Assembly (NCBI GenBank): GCA_002837415.1
Contig: PJCV01000002.1
Location: forward strand, 62,001 to 126,000
Length of the DNA: 64,000 nucleotides
From: Actinomycetales bacterium SN12
Lineage (GTDB): Bacteria; Actinomycetota; Actinomycetes; Actinomycetales; Microbacteriaceae
Reading direction: 5' to 3'
Part shown: one piece after another, positions 7,048-16,564 of the stretch
Layout: every line of letters begins with the position of its first letter
Position numbering within the stretch: position 1 is the first letter of the stretch
Notes under the pieces: model-generated
Databases searched by the model: none
The model's input: only the letters and a program-made list of their open reading frames with translations
What the model was told of the DNA's origin: nothing
Made by a program: the position numbers and the translations under genes

Positions 7048-8928
7048 ATGACCGCAGTTCCGCTCGCCCGACTGACCGAGCTCACGGACGACCACGACGC
7101 ATCGTTCGTGCTGATCGCCCGTGAGGGCAGTATCGATCTGCTCACCGGTGACGTCGTCGACGTCGACAGCTTGGCCGAGATCCCGCTCGAGGGACCCGAC
7201 GGCGGCCGCGAGGTCTTCGCCATGGTCCCCTACCACCAGGTGCGCGAGCGCGGGTTCGACGCGCAGGACGACGGAACACCCCTGCGCTGCCTGCTCGTCA
7301 CCGAGCACGTGCAGCTCGACCGGGCGGAGCTGATGAGTGCCCTCCCCCAGACTCCGATCACGCTGCGAGATGGCGGGTTCGACATCTCAGACGACGAATA
7401 CGCCGAGATCGTTCAGCGGGTCATCTCCGACGAGATCGGCCGAGGCGAGGGAGCGAACTTCGTGATCCGCCGCGACTACCGGGCCGGATTCGAAGCCGAT
7501 GACCGCACCGCCGCACTCACGTGGTTCCGCGCCCTGCTCGCGCACGAGCGCGGCGCGTACTGGACCTTCGCGGTCATCACGCCGGGACAGATCGCCGTCG
7601 GCGCCAGCCCCGAGGCGCACGTCGTGGCGCGAGACGGCATCGTCACCATGAACCCCATCTCGGGCACCTTCCGTCACCCGGCGGGCGGCGCGACCCGCGA
7701 GTCGCTGACCGAGTTCCTCTCCTCCACCAAGGAGACCGAAGAGCTGTTCATGGTGGTCGATGAAGAACTCAAGATGATGAGCCAGGTCTGCTCGGACGGC
7801 GGCCGCATCACCGGGCCGCATCTGAAGGAGATGTCACGACTCACGCACACCGAGTACATGCTGCGCGGGCGCAGTCGCCTCGACCCGCGCGACATCCTCC
7901 GCGAGACGATGTTCGCGCCCACCGTCACCGGCTCGCCCATGCAGAACGCGTGCGCGGTGATCCGTCGCCACGAGCGGTCGCCGCGCGGCTACTACTCCGG
8001 GGTGGCCGCGCTGTTCACGCCGAACAGCGAGGGCGGACACGATCTGGATGCGCCGATCCTCATCCGCACCGTCTATCTGGATGACGGGCAGCTGCGCGTG
8101 CCGGTGGGCGCCACTCTCGTGCGACACTCCGACCCGCACGGCGAGGTCAGTGAGACGCACGGCAAGGCAGCCGGCGTGCTGGGCGCGATCGGAGCCATCG
8201 ATCGCGACCATGCGGCGGAGTCTCGAGACGGCGATGCGCCCAGTGAGGTCCGACTCGCAGACGATCCCGAGATCGCCGCGCTCCTGGCATCCCGCAACAC
8301 CCGCCTCGCGGACTTCTGGATGCAGCCGCAGGATGCCCATCCCGGCGGCCTCTTCGCCGGCCGCAGCGCACTGGTCGTCGATGCGGAAGACCGCTTCACC
8401 ACCATGCTCGCGCACCAGCTGCGGCATCTGGGGCTCGACGTCGAGATCGTGAGCTGGGACGGCGTGACAGACAGCGCGATCGACACCGCCGACCTCGTCG
8501 TCGCGGGTCCCGGGCCCGGGGATCCGCGCGACGCCTCCTCCCCGCGCATCGCGCGCATGCAGCAGATCGTCGCCCGCCGCCGCGACGCGCGCGCGCCGCT
8601 GCTCGCGGTCTGCCTGAGTCACCAGATCCTCGCCGATGGGCTCGGCATCGACCTGGCTCCGCTCGCCGCGCCGCATCAGGGCGTGCAGAAGACGGTTCCG
8701 GTCTTCGGACAGGACGCGTCGGTCGGCTTCTACAACACCTTCACCGCGCGGGTCGCACCGGGCACGACGGCGGTTCCGGATGCTGAGGTGTCGGCGGATC
8801 CCTCCAGCGGCGACGTCTACGCGCTGCGCGGTGAGCGCTTCGCCTCGGTGCAGGGACACCTCGAGTCGATCCTGTCGCGCGACGGCCTGCAGACCCTCGA
8901 GCGGCTCACCGCCCACGCCCTCTCCTGA
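7048..8928 (+). CDS. Fused anthranilate synthase (TrpE-TrpG type, PhzE-like architecture)
   Basis: 626 aa. An N-terminal chorismate-binding domain (about 110-385, including NPISGTFRHP, SQVCSDGGRITGP and GYYSGV) is fused to a C-terminal class-I glutamine amidotransferase (about 430-626). GATase residues visible are C522 (AVCLSHQ), H604 and E606 (QGHLES). The enzyme makes anthranilate (or, in phenazine pathways, ADIC) from chorismate and glutamine. The two-Trp leader and attenuator immediately upstream argue for tryptophan synthesis rather than phenazine. Fused enzymes with trp attenuators are known in Streptomyces. No other trp genes are adjacent. Confidence 0.92.
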   Translation: MTAVPLARLTELTDDHDASFVLIAREGSIDLLTGDVVDVDSLAEIPLEGPDGGREVFAMVPYHQVRERGFDAQDDGTPLRCLLVTEHVQLDRAELMSALPQTPITLRDGGFDISDDEYAEIVQRVISDEIGRGEGANFVIRRDYRAGFEADDRTAALTWFRALLAHERGAYWTFAVITPGQIAVGASPEAHVVARDGIVTMNPISGTFRHPAGGATRESLTEFLSSTKETEELFMVVDEELKMMSQVCSDGGRITGPHLKEMSRLTHTEYMLRGRSRLDPRDILRETMFAPTVTGSPMQNACAVIRRHERSPRGYYSGVAALFTPNSEGGHDLDAPILIRTVYLDDGQLRVPVGATLVRHSDPHGEVSETHGKAAGVLGAIGAIDRDHAAESRDGDAPSEVRLADDPEIAALLASRNTRLADFWMQPQDAHPGGLFAGRSALVVDAEDRFTTMLAHQLRHLGLDVEIVSWDGVTDSAIDTADLVVAGPGPGDPRDASSPRIARMQQIVARRRDARAPLLAVCLSHQILADGLGIDLAPLAAPHQGVQKTVPVFGQDASVGFYNTFTARVAPGTTAVPDAEVSADPSSGDVYALRGERFASVQGHLESILSRDGLQTLERLTAHALS

Positions 8929-8960
8929 CGTCGAGCCGGCACAGCCCGACCGGCACAGGG

Positions 8961-10274
8961 TCAGCCCAGCAGGCTCATCGGCTTGACGAGATCGGCCACG
9001 ATCAGCAGCGCGCCCATGCCGATCAGCAGGACGGCGACGACGACGGTGACGGGCACCAGCCGCGTGGCATCGACGGGCTTCGGAGCGGGACGCCCGGTGA
9101 TCTTCGCCCACATGCGCTTCACGCCCTCCCAGAGGGCGACGATGATGTGCCCGCCGTCCAGCGGCAGCAGCGGGATGAGGTTGAACACGAACAGGGCGAC
9201 GTTCAGCGCCGCGAGGAGGTTCATCAGCACGACCAGGCGGTTCAGCACCGGGGCATCCGTCGCCGCCACCTCACCGGCCAGACGACCGACGCCGACCACG
9301 CTGAGCGGCCCGTTCGGGTCGCGCTCGGCGCCGGTCACGAGCGATGCGCCGACGTTCCACAGCTTCGCTGGCAGGTTGACCACGAGGGATGCGACGGCGC
9401 CGGTCTGCTGGATCGCGAGCTCGGGCCCCGTCGCGATCGGCTGAGGCACGTACTCGCTCTGCGCGAAGATGCCCGCGTACCCCACTGTGCGCGTGACCGG
9501 GTCGCCCTGGTCATCGAGCACCGGGCGGCCTTCGGCATCCACTTCCCCGCGCTCCGCCGCAACCGGGGTGAGCGTCAGATTCACCCGCTCGCCATCGCGG
9601 TCCACGACGACCGCCAGCCGCTCTCCCGGCGAGCGCTGGATGATCGCGGAGGCCTCCGCGAACGTCTGGACCTGCTCGCCGCCGACGCTGATGAGCACGT
9701 CGCCCGCTTCGACGCCGGCCTCGGCGGCCGGGGCGGCGGGGTCGTCACTCGCACAGCTCTGCTGCGTCGTGCCCGCGGGCAGCACGCACTCGGTCACCGA
9801 GGCGACGGTCGTGCTCGCCTGCTGGACGCCGATTCCGGATGCCATGATCGTGAAGATCGCGATGGCGAGCACGAAGTTCATCGCCGGCCCGCCGAGCATG
9901 ATGATCACGCGCTTCCAGACCGACAGACGGTAGAAGACCCGATGCTCATCGCCGTCGGCGATCGTCTCGTCGTTGGCGGTGCGGGCATCCTGCACAAGAG
10001 AGGCGAACAGACCGCGGGCCGGGGTGCTCTTCGCCGAAGGCGGGTACATGCCCGACATCGAGATGAAGCCGCCGAGCGGCAGCGCCTTGAACCCGTACTC
10101 CGTCTCGCCGATCCGCTTGGACCACAGCCGGGGCCCGAAGCCGATCATGTACTGGCCGACGCGCACGCCGAACAGCTTCGCGGGCAGCAGGTGCCCGACC
10201 TCGTGCAGTCCGATCGAGAGGCCGAGGCCGATCAGCATGAACACGACGCCGCCCAGGTACAGCAGGATCTCCAC
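8961..10274 (-). CDS. Site-2 protease, M50 family (RseP/Rip1-like)
   Basis: 437 aa membrane zinc protease for regulated intramembrane proteolysis. HEVGH at residues 24-28 lies in the first membrane helix, a PDZ domain spans about 190-250 (AGVEAGDVLISVGGEQVQTF), and the second zinc-ligand motif is NLIPLLPLDGGH near the C-terminal helices. The likely substrates are anti-sigma factors or other membrane proteins. The GTG start at 10274 is preceded by TAGCGT exactly 6 nt upstream (10286-10281), so the mRNA looks leaderless. It is transcribed on the same strand as dxr and ispG, its usual neighbours in actinobacteria. Confidence 0.95.
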   Translation of the reverse strand: MEILLYLGGVVFMLIGLGLSIGLHEVGHLLPAKLFGVRVGQYMIGFGPRLWSKRIGETEYGFKALPLGGFISMSGMYPPSAKSTPARGLFASLVQDARTANDETIADGDEHRVFYRLSVWKRVIIMLGGPAMNFVLAIAIFTIMASGIGVQQASTTVASVTECVLPAGTTQQSCASDDPAAPAAEAGVEAGDVLISVGGEQVQTFAEASAIIQRSPGERLAVVVDRDGERVNLTLTPVAAERGEVDAEGRPVLDDQGDPVTRTVGYAGIFAQSEYVPQPIATGPELAIQQTGAVASLVVNLPAKLWNVGASLVTGAERDPNGPLSVVGVGRLAGEVAATDAPVLNRLVVLMNLLAALNVALFVFNLIPLLPLDGGHIIVALWEGVKRMWAKITGRPAPKPVDATRLVPVTVVVAVLLIGMGALLIVADLVKPMSLLG

Positions 10275-10361
10275 CCGTCCACGCTACCGGCAGCTCTGAG
10301 GAATCCCCTGGATCCCCCGCACGCCGGGTGCGAGCGGGTCGCGTGAGATCATGGACGGGAT

Positions 10362-11972
10362 ATGACCACGACATCGCTGCCCCCTGTGCTCCGTCCGGCC
10401 GACCCACCCCGTCGTGCTCTGACCGAGCTGGCCGAACGCTTCGCCCGAGACGTCCGCGGTGACATCGCCGACGTGCAGCTGAGCGGCATCACTCTCGCCA
10501 CCGCCGACCTGCGCGCCGGAGAGGCGTTCGTCGCCATTCAGGGCGTCAATCGGCACGGGGCCGAGTTCGCGCAGGCGGCGGCCGAGAAGGGTGCGGTCGC
10601 GGTTATCACCGATGAGGCTGGCGCCGAGATCGCAGCTCCGGCGGGCCTGCCGATCATCGTCGTCGATGATCCGCGAGGTGTTCTCGGCGCGCTGAGCGCC
10701 TGGGTCTATGGCACCGGCGCGGGCGACCCGCTGCCGCTGCTGTTCGGCACCACCGGCACCAACGGCAAGACGAGCGTGTCGCATCTGCTGCAGGGTCTGC
10801 TCGATCAGATCCGCGTCGTGTCGGGTCTGTCGTCGACGGCAGAGCGGCACATCGCCGGTGAGGTGATCGTCTCGCGCCTCACCACTCCCGAGGCGTCCGA
10901 GATGCACGCCCTGCTCGCTCTGATGCGCGAGCGGAGCGTCGAGGCGGTCGCCGTCGAGGTCAGCGCACAGGCTCTGTCGCGGCACCGGGTCGATGGCATG
11001 ATGTTCGACGTCGCCGGGTTCACCAACCTCTCGCACGACCACCTCGATGACTACGCCGATATGGAGGAGTACTTCGAGGCCAAGCTCGCGCTGTTCACGC
11101 CGGAGCGGTCGCGCCGCGCCGTGGTGAGCGTGGACTCGGCATCCGGTGCCATCGTCGTCGAACGCGCCACCGTCCCCGTCGTCACCGTCGGCACGCCGGC
11201 GATCGCGGCGGACCCCGAGGCTGCCGCCCGCGCCGACTGGGTCGTCTCGATCGATGACGAGCGCCCGAGCGGCACCGCGTTCACTCTCACCGGTCCTGCG
11301 GGGCGCACCCTGTCGACCGTCGTGCCCGTCATCGGTCCGCACATGGCGGCCAACGCCGGACTCGCGATCGTGATGCTGCTGGAGGGCGGATACGACTGGG
11401 AGCGCATCACCGAAGCGCTCGAGCGCGACGGGCACATCGTCGCGCATCTGCCCGGACGCACGCAGTTCATCTCGGGCGAGACCGGCCCCGCCGTGTACGT
11501 CGACTTCGGGCACTCCCCCGACGCCTTCGAGAAGACGCTCGCCGCCGTGCGGCGCGTCACACCCGGCAGGGTGCTCATGCTGTTCGGCGCCGACGGCGAC
11601 CGCGACGCCACGAAGCGTTTCGACATGGCCCGCACCGCCGTGGAGGGCAGCGACATCCTCGTCGTCACCGATCACCACCCGCGCTTCGAGGACCCGGCGT
11701 CGATCCGCGCCACCCTCGTCGAGGGCGCACGTCGCGCTCGTCCGGATGCCGAGATCCACGAGGTCTCGCCCCCGGAGGACGCGATCGTGACGGCCGTGGG
11801 CCTGGTCGGCGAAGGGGATGCCATTCTCTGGGCGGGTCCGGGGCACCAGGACTACCGCGACATCCGCGGAGTCCGCACGCCGTACTCGGCCCGTGAGCTG
11901 GCCCGTCGGGCGCTCATCGCCGCGGGATGGCCGGCACCCGAATCGCACTGGCCCGTCCCCTACGCCGACTGA
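10362..11972 (+). CDS. MurE-like Mur ligase with unusual specificity motif
   Basis: 536 aa. All three Mur ligase domains are present: the N-terminal UDP-binding domain, the central ATPase with P-loop GTTGTNGKT (129-137) and NLSHDHLDDY...EAKLALF (the Lys expected to be carbamylated), and the C-terminal domain. The amino-acid-binding loop, DNPR in DAP-adding MurE, reads HHPR here (438-441, in TDHHPRFEDP). The gene is isolated from any cell-division cluster and lies between the site-2 protease and dxr on the opposite strand. A 4-codon frame (10351-10365) ends in TGA overlapping the ATG. It could add a non-DAP residue to UDP-MurNAc-peptide or act outside peptidoglycan synthesis. Confidence 0.85.
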   Translation: MTTTSLPPVLRPADPPRRALTELAERFARDVRGDIADVQLSGITLATADLRAGEAFVAIQGVNRHGAEFAQAAAEKGAVAVITDEAGAEIAAPAGLPIIVVDDPRGVLGALSAWVYGTGAGDPLPLLFGTTGTNGKTSVSHLLQGLLDQIRVVSGLSSTAERHIAGEVIVSRLTTPEASEMHALLALMRERSVEAVAVEVSAQALSRHRVDGMMFDVAGFTNLSHDHLDDYADMEEYFEAKLALFTPERSRRAVVSVDSASGAIVVERATVPVVTVGTPAIAADPEAAARADWVVSIDDERPSGTAFTLTGPAGRTLSTVVPVIGPHMAANAGLAIVMLLEGGYDWERITEALERDGHIVAHLPGRTQFISGETGPAVYVDFGHSPDAFEKTLAAVRRVTPGRVLMLFGADGDRDATKRFDMARTAVEGSDILVVTDHHPRFEDPASIRATLVEGARRARPDAEIHEVSPPEDAIVTAVGLVGEGDAILWAGPGHQDYRDIRGVRTPYSARELARRALIAAGWPAPESHWPVPYAD

Positions 11973-11997
11973 CCGGCGCCCGGACCGGTAGGGCGGC

Positions 11998-13080
11998 TCA
12001 GGACGCGGCGATCAGGGCATCCGCCTTGGCACGTGCCCAGAGCTCGGCCTCGTTGAGCGCCTCAATGGTCAGCTTCTCCGGCGCATCGTGCGCGTCGACG
12101 ACGCGCTGCACGGTGTCGACGATGCCGAGGAAGGTCAGCCGGCCCTCGTGGAACGCGTGCACGGCCTGCTCGTTCGCGGCGTTGTAGACGGCCGGGAAGG
12201 TGCTGCCGGCGCGGCCGACCGCCTTGGCGAGCGCGACGGCGGGGAAGGCCTCGTCGTCGAGGGGCTCGAAGGTCCAGCTCGTCGCGGTGCGCCAATCGAG
12301 CGGCCGGCCCACGCCGCCGACCCGATGAGGCCAGTCCAGGCCGAGCGAGATGGGCAGTCGCATGTCGGGCGGGGAGGCCTGCGCGATGGTGGAGCCGTCG
12401 ACGAACTCGACCATCGAGTGCACGATCGACTGCGGATGCACCACCACCTCGATGTCGTCGTAGGGCACGTCGAACAGCAGATGCGCCTCGATGACTTCGA
12501 GACCCTTGTTGACGAGCGTCGCCGAGTTGGTCGTGACCATCCGGCCCATGTCCCAGGTGGGGTGCGCGAGCGCCTGGGCCGGGGTGACGTCCGCCAGCTC
12601 GGAGCGGGAGCGGCCGCGGAACGGCCCGCCGGACGCCGTGACGACGAGCCTTCTGACCTCGGCGCGCGTGCCGGCGCGCAGCGCCTGGGCAAGCGCCGAG
12701 TGCTCCGAGTCGACCGGCACGATCTGATCGGGAGCGGCCGCCGCCCGCACGAGCTCGCCGCCGACGATGAGGGACTCCTTGTTCGCGAGTGCCAGCGTGC
12801 GTCCGGCTTCGAGCGCGGCGAGAGTCGAGCCGAGGCCGATGGATCCGGTGATCGCGTTGAGCACGACATCGGCGTCGACGTCGCGCACCAGCTGCTCCGC
12901 CTCGGCCGCTCCGAGGGCGGTGTGCTCGACCTGGAACTGCTGGGCCTGCTCGGCGACCAGCTCCGCGTTGCTGCCAGCGGCGATGCCCACCAGCTCGAAG
13001 CGGCGGGGGTTCCCCCTGATCACATCCAGCGCCTGGGTGCCGATGGAGCCTGTGGAGCCGAGGACGATGACGCGACGCAT
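11998..13080 (-). CDS. dxr: 1-deoxy-D-xylulose 5-phosphate reductoisomerase
   Basis: 360 aa, full length. It catalyses the NADPH-dependent second step of the MEP pathway (DXP to MEP). The N-terminal Rossmann motif is GSTGSIGTQ (8-16). Also visible are [12 protein letters not shown], the metal/substrate segment [13 protein letters not shown] and the flexible-loop region [13 protein letters not shown] at 13080 follows TAGGCT at 13092-13087 by exactly 6 nt, so the transcript appears leaderless. It is separated from the FKBP gene upstream by an intrinsic terminator and converges on the Mur ligase gene. Confidence 0.97.
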   Translation of the reverse strand: MRRVIVLGSTGSIGTQALDVIRGNPRRFELVGIAAGSNAELVAEQAQQFQVEHTALGAAEAEQLVRDVDADVVLNAITGSIGLGSTLAALEAGRTLALANKESLIVGGELVRAAAAPDQIVPVDSEHSALAQALRAGTRAEVRRLVVTASGGPFRGRSRSELADVTPAQALAHPTWDMGRMVTTNSATLVNKGLEVIEAHLLFDVPYDDIEVVVHPQSIVHSMVEFVDGSTIAQASPPDMRLPISLGLDWPHRVGGVGRPLDWRTATSWTFEPLDDEAFPAVALAKAVGRAGSTFPAVYNAANEQAVHAFHEGRLTFLGIVDTVQRVVDAHDAPEKLTIEALNEAELWARAKADALIAAS

Positions 13081-13094
13081 CCCGTCAGCCTATG

Positions 13095-13132
13095 CGAGAG
13101 GGCGGCGACCCTGTCGGATCGCCGCCCTCTCG
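13095..13132 (-). terminator. Hairpin between the FKBP gene and dxr
   Basis: A 14-bp stem (13095-13108 with 13119-13132) closes a 10-nt loop just after the FKBP stop codon on the minus strand. There is no strong T run. It overlaps nothing coding, and the leaderless dxr promoter begins only 3 nt beyond it. Confidence 0.75.
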
Positions 13133-13159
13133 TCCCGCGGGACGCTGCTGTTCAGCGGA

Positions 13160-14107
13160 TCACTGCGCGGCGGGGGCGTGCTGCGTCGCGAGGATGTCGA
13201 TCACGAAGACGAGGGTCTTGCCGCCGAGCTCGTGGCCCTTGGGGTCCTCGCCGTAGGCGAGCTCCGGCGGGATGACGACGAGCACCTGCGAGCCGACCTT
13301 CTGGACCGCGAGCGCCTGCACGAACCCGGGCACGTACGCGTTGCCCGGCGCGGCGTACGGCGCGCCCTTCGACCAGGACGAGTCGAAGCTCTCGCCGCTC
13401 TCCCAGTCGACGCCGTAGTACTGCAGCAGCGTGGTGTCGCCGTCGGCGACCTCGGGCCCGTCGCCCTGCTTCAGCACTGAGATCTTGAGCTCATCGGGGG
13501 CGTCGCCAGTGGGGACGTCGACGTCGGGCTCGCCGTCCTTGGCGAGCTTGACGGTCGGCATCCCGTCGACCGGCTCCTGCTTCTCGCCCCACGCCGCGGT
13601 CGGCACCTTGTCGAGCACGTCGATGATGTACAGCTGAGAATCCGCCCCGTCGGACGCCGGCAGCGCGAAGGCGACGCGGGTGCCGATCGGCGAGCAGCCG
13701 ATCGCCTCCGCGAGCGCCTGGTTCGCCAGCGCGTCCTGCGGCAGCAGCTCGCCCTCGGCGTAGCCGATGTCACCCAGGTGGTCACCGGTCTTCGAGTTGA
13801 AGGCGCTCATCGCGTAGGAGATGTAATCGCCCTCCTGGACCTTGTCTCCCTTGCCCTCGGTGACGACGGTGCGCTGCACGTCGTCGACCTTCTGATCCTT
13901 CGCCACGGTGATCTCGGCGGGCTGGCCGAACTCCCCGCTGACCTCGACGCTCTCGGTGAGTGCGCCCGGCGCGGCGACCTGCGCGCATGCGTCGGCGCTG
14001 CCCTTCGAGTCGGACGAATCCGCGGTGTCCTGTGCACCGGAGCATCCGGTGAGCAGGAGCGCGGTGACGGCCACGGTGGAGGCAAGGGTGAGGGGGCGCA
14101 GACGCAA
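13160..14107 (-). CDS. FKBP-type peptidyl-prolyl isomerase lipoprotein
   Basis: 315 aa. The lipobox LLLTGC near residue 20 predicts a lipid-anchored protein on the outer face of the membrane. The C-terminal part (about 210-308) is an FKBP domain with LLQYYGVDWESGESFDSSW, FVQALAVQKVGSQVLVVIPPELAYG and LVFVIDIL; the N-terminal half resembles a second, diverged FKBP-like domain. It should help fold secreted proteins. The start is inferred to be TTG at 14107, with GAGG 7 nt upstream; reading from further upstream would put about 25 charged residues before the signal peptide. Confidence 0.88.
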   Translation of the reverse strand: MRLRPLTLASTVAVTALLLTGCSGAQDTADSSDSKGSADACAQVAAPGALTESVEVSGEFGQPAEITVAKDQKVDDVQRTVVTEGKGDKVQEGDYISYAMSAFNSKTGDHLGDIGYAEGELLPQDALANQALAEAIGCSPIGTRVAFALPASDGADSQLYIIDVLDKVPTAAWGEKQEPVDGMPTVKLAKDGEPDVDVPTGDAPDELKISVLKQGDGPEVADGDTTLLQYYGVDWESGESFDSSWSKGAPYAAPGNAYVPGFVQALAVQKVGSQVLVVIPPELAYGEDPKGHELGGKTLVFVIDILATQHAPAAQ

Positions 14108-14235
14108 GATGAGACCTCGGATTCGCGGAACGGGAAGATTCCATCCTGACGCACGCGGCTTTGCCGACGCTGAGTGCCCGAGCACGACGCAGCGTCATTC
14201 CGCAGCCGGCATCCACCGGAAGATAGGCTCTTACG

Positions 14236-15024
14236 GTGAGTTCTGAGCAGTCGGTCACCCCCACGGACCCCGAACCCGAGACGCCGGAGCATTCGTCGCC
14301 CCGCCATGCCGGGTTCAAGTACAAGGTCGGGCGGATGGTCGCAGCGTCCGTCGCGCGAGTGGTCTACCGGCCCCGCATCGAAGGACGGGAGAACGTGCCG
14401 CTCACGGGCGCAGTCATCCTCGCCAGCAACCACCTGTCGTTCATCGACTCGATGGCGATCCCGATCGCCGCTCCGCGGCCGGTGCACTTCCTGGCGAAAT
14501 CGAGCTACTTCGAGGGCACCGGGCTGAAGGGCGCGATCTCCCGCGACTTCTTCACCTCCGTCGGCGCGATACCGGTTCGCCGAGGTGCGGGCCAGGCTGC
14601 TCTCGACGCGCTCGACCAGCAGCGGCAGCTGCTCGACGACGGCCTGGCCGTCGCGCTCTACCCCGAGGGCACCCGGTCGACCGACGGCCGGCTCTACCGG
14701 GGACGCACCGGCGTCGCCTTCCTGGCCCTGCAGACCGGCGCTCCGGTCGTGCCCGTCGGCCTCATCGGCACGGACAAGGTGATGCCGAAGGGAGCGAAGA
14801 TGCCCTCGCTCAGCGAGCGCGTGACCGTGCGCTTCGGAGCACCGATCGACGTGTCGACGCACGGTCCGGCGACGAGCGGCCGAGCTCGCCGGCTCGCCAC
14901 CGACGAGATCATGGCGGCCATCCACGCCCTGAGCGGGCAGGAGCTCGCGGGCGTGTACAACGAGCCGCCCGCGCAGACGCCGATCGAGAAGATCAAGCAG
15001 GCGCTCCCCCACGAGCGCCGCTGA
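14236..15024 (+). CDS. 1-acyl-sn-glycerol-3-phosphate acyltransferase (PlsC family)
   Basis: 262 aa. The HX4D catalytic motif is H66-D71 (SNHLSFIDS) and the glycerophosphate-binding motif is EGTR at 144-147 (YPEGTRS), followed by PVVPVGLIG. It transfers an acyl chain to lysophosphatidic acid in phospholipid synthesis at the inner membrane face. GTG at 14236 is preceded by TAGGCT (14224-14229) with a 6-nt gap, the same leaderless layout as dxr. It converges on the OsmC gene with a 2-nt gap. Confidence 0.92.
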   Translation: MSSEQSVTPTDPEPETPEHSSPRHAGFKYKVGRMVAASVARVVYRPRIEGRENVPLTGAVILASNHLSFIDSMAIPIAAPRPVHFLAKSSYFEGTGLKGAISRDFFTSVGAIPVRRGAGQAALDALDQQRQLLDDGLAVALYPEGTRSTDGRLYRGRTGVAFLALQTGAPVVPVGLIGTDKVMPKGAKMPSLSERVTVRFGAPIDVSTHGPATSGRARRLATDEIMAAIHALSGQELAGVYNEPPAQTPIEKIKQALPHERR

Positions 15025-15026
15025 CC

Positions 15027-15515
15027 TCAGGCGGGTTCGGACGCCACCACGACGGTCGCGTCATGATGCACGGGGAAGTTCACCGAGTTCGCGATGAAGC
15101 ACCACTCGTGGGCGCTGTGGTGCGCCTGCCGAGCCGCCTCGAGCATGGACTCGTCGGCGACAGTCACCCGAGGATGCAGTGTGACCTCGGCGAAGGCGCC
15201 GCCGCCTCGGCCGTCCTCGCGCATGACCCCGGAGGCCTCGTCGCGGTAGTCGGTCACGACGACTCCGGCCGTGACGCACGCGTGCAGGTACGACAGCAGG
15301 TGGCATTCCGACAGCGCCGCCAGCAGCAGGTCCTCCGGGTTCCACCGTGCCGGGTCACCGCGGAACGGCTTGTCGGCCGATGCGAGCAGGTCGGGTTTTC
15401 CCGGGATGCCGATCGTGACGTCGCGGGTGTAATCGCGGTAGCCGCTCGTGCCGGTGCCTCGATTGCCCGTCCAGGTGGTCGTGAGCGCGTAGTGGTGTTC
15501 GCCGAGGGGGGCCAT
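15027..15515 (-). CDS. OsmC family protein
   Basis: 162 aa, typical family length. It has the two conserved cysteine regions: LSECHLLSYLHAC in the central helix and EWCFIANSVNFP near the C terminus. OsmC/Ohr relatives are thiol-dependent hydroperoxide reductases, and the placement of both Cys fits that activity. The exact subfamily (OsmC, Ohr, YhfA) is not clear from sequence alone. CAGACT lies 6 nt before the ATG, a weaker form of the leaderless signal seen at neighbouring genes. Confidence 0.88.
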   Translation of the reverse strand: MAPLGEHHYALTTTWTGNRGTGTSGYRDYTRDVTIGIPGKPDLLASADKPFRGDPARWNPEDLLLAALSECHLLSYLHACVTAGVVVTDYRDEASGVMREDGRGGGAFAEVTLHPRVTVADESMLEAARQAHHSAHEWCFIANSVNFPVHHDATVVVASEPA

Positions 15516-15555
15516 CGCGCCAGTCTGCCATCGTGCGGCACATTAGGCTTGTGTG

Positions 15556-16551
15556 GTGCTCGAGACTCTCACCATCGCTGACGCTGTCGAACTCGCGATT
15601 GTGGAGCGCAACGGCTTCGTGGAGTCCCGCCATGCGGGCGCCGCTGTCGTGCTCTCCCCCGGAGGGGAGGTCATCGCCCAGCACGGCAACGCCGAAGCGC
15701 TGGTCCTGCCGCGCTCCAGCCTCAAGCCCCTGCAGGCGATCGCCAGCGTGACCGCCGGAGCGACGCTGGAGGGCGAGCAGCTCGCGCTCGGCACGGCCAG
15801 CCACAGCGGAACCGATCGTCACGTCGAGGTCGTGCGCGAGGTGCTCGCCGCGGGCGGGCTCAACGAGGACGACCTGGCGTGCCCCGCCGCATGGCCGACC
15901 GACACGACGGCACGACGCGACATGATCCGCGATCACGCCGACAAGGCTCGGGTGCGGATGAACTGCTCCGGCAAGCACGCGCTGATGCTTCGCGCCTGCG
16001 TCGCCACCGGATGGCCGACCGAGGGCTACCTCGACCCCGCGCATCCGCTGCAGGTGCATATCCGGGATGTCGTCGAGCGCCTCGCCGGGGAGAAGATCGC
16101 GCACACCTCGATCGACGGATGCGGCGCGCCGGTGCACGCCATCACCCTGCTGGGTCTCGCACGGGCCATCCACCGGATCGGATCGGCCTCCGAGCGCTCC
16201 CCGTTCGCTCTGCATCGGGTCGCCGGCGCACTCGTGCGTGCCGTGCGCGAGAATCCGTGGACGATCGCCGGGCCCGGCGAGCCCGACACCATCGCCATCG
16301 AGACGCTGAGCGTGTTCGCCAAGCACGGTGCCGAGGGTGTGATGGTCATGGTCGCCCCGGACAACACGACCGTGGCGCTCAAGACGCTCGACGGCAGCAG
16401 CCGCGCCTCGGCGATCGTGGCCGCGACCCTGCTCGCGCGCGCCGGCGCGCTCACCGAGGCGGACGTCGCCGCGCTGGCGTCGGCCCTGCCGCTCGACGTG
16501 CTCGGCGGCGGTCAGCCGGTCGGCATGATCCGCCCTGGCTCCGGCATCTGA
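15556..16551 (+). CDS. Asparaginase (L-asparaginase II family)
   Basis: 331 aa. The family is the R. etli AnsA-like 'asparaginase II', not the E. coli AnsB fold. Signatures are PRSSLKPLQA, GTASHSGTDRHV, MNCSGKHALM and SIDGCGAPVHAI. It hydrolyses L-asparagine to aspartate and ammonia in the cytoplasm. GTG at 15556 is preceded by TAGGCT (15544-15549) with exactly 6 nt between, so it is preferred to the in-frame GTG at 15553. It converges on the FtsK-like gene. Confidence 0.9.
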   Translation: MLETLTIADAVELAIVERNGFVESRHAGAAVVLSPGGEVIAQHGNAEALVLPRSSLKPLQAIASVTAGATLEGEQLALGTASHSGTDRHVEVVREVLAAGGLNEDDLACPAAWPTDTTARRDMIRDHADKARVRMNCSGKHALMLRACVATGWPTEGYLDPAHPLQVHIRDVVERLAGEKIAHTSIDGCGAPVHAITLLGLARAIHRIGSASERSPFALHRVAGALVRAVRENPWTIAGPGEPDTIAIETLSVFAKHGAEGVMVMVAPDNTTVALKTLDGSSRASAIVAATLLARAGALTEADVAALASALPLDVLGGGQPVGMIRPGSGI

Positions 16552-16564
16552 CCGGGCCGCCCGC

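Noticed and set aside
8929..8960. Terminator between anthranilate synthase and the site-2 protease
   Set aside because: Only a 5-bp GCCGG/CCGGC pairing is possible and there is no T run.
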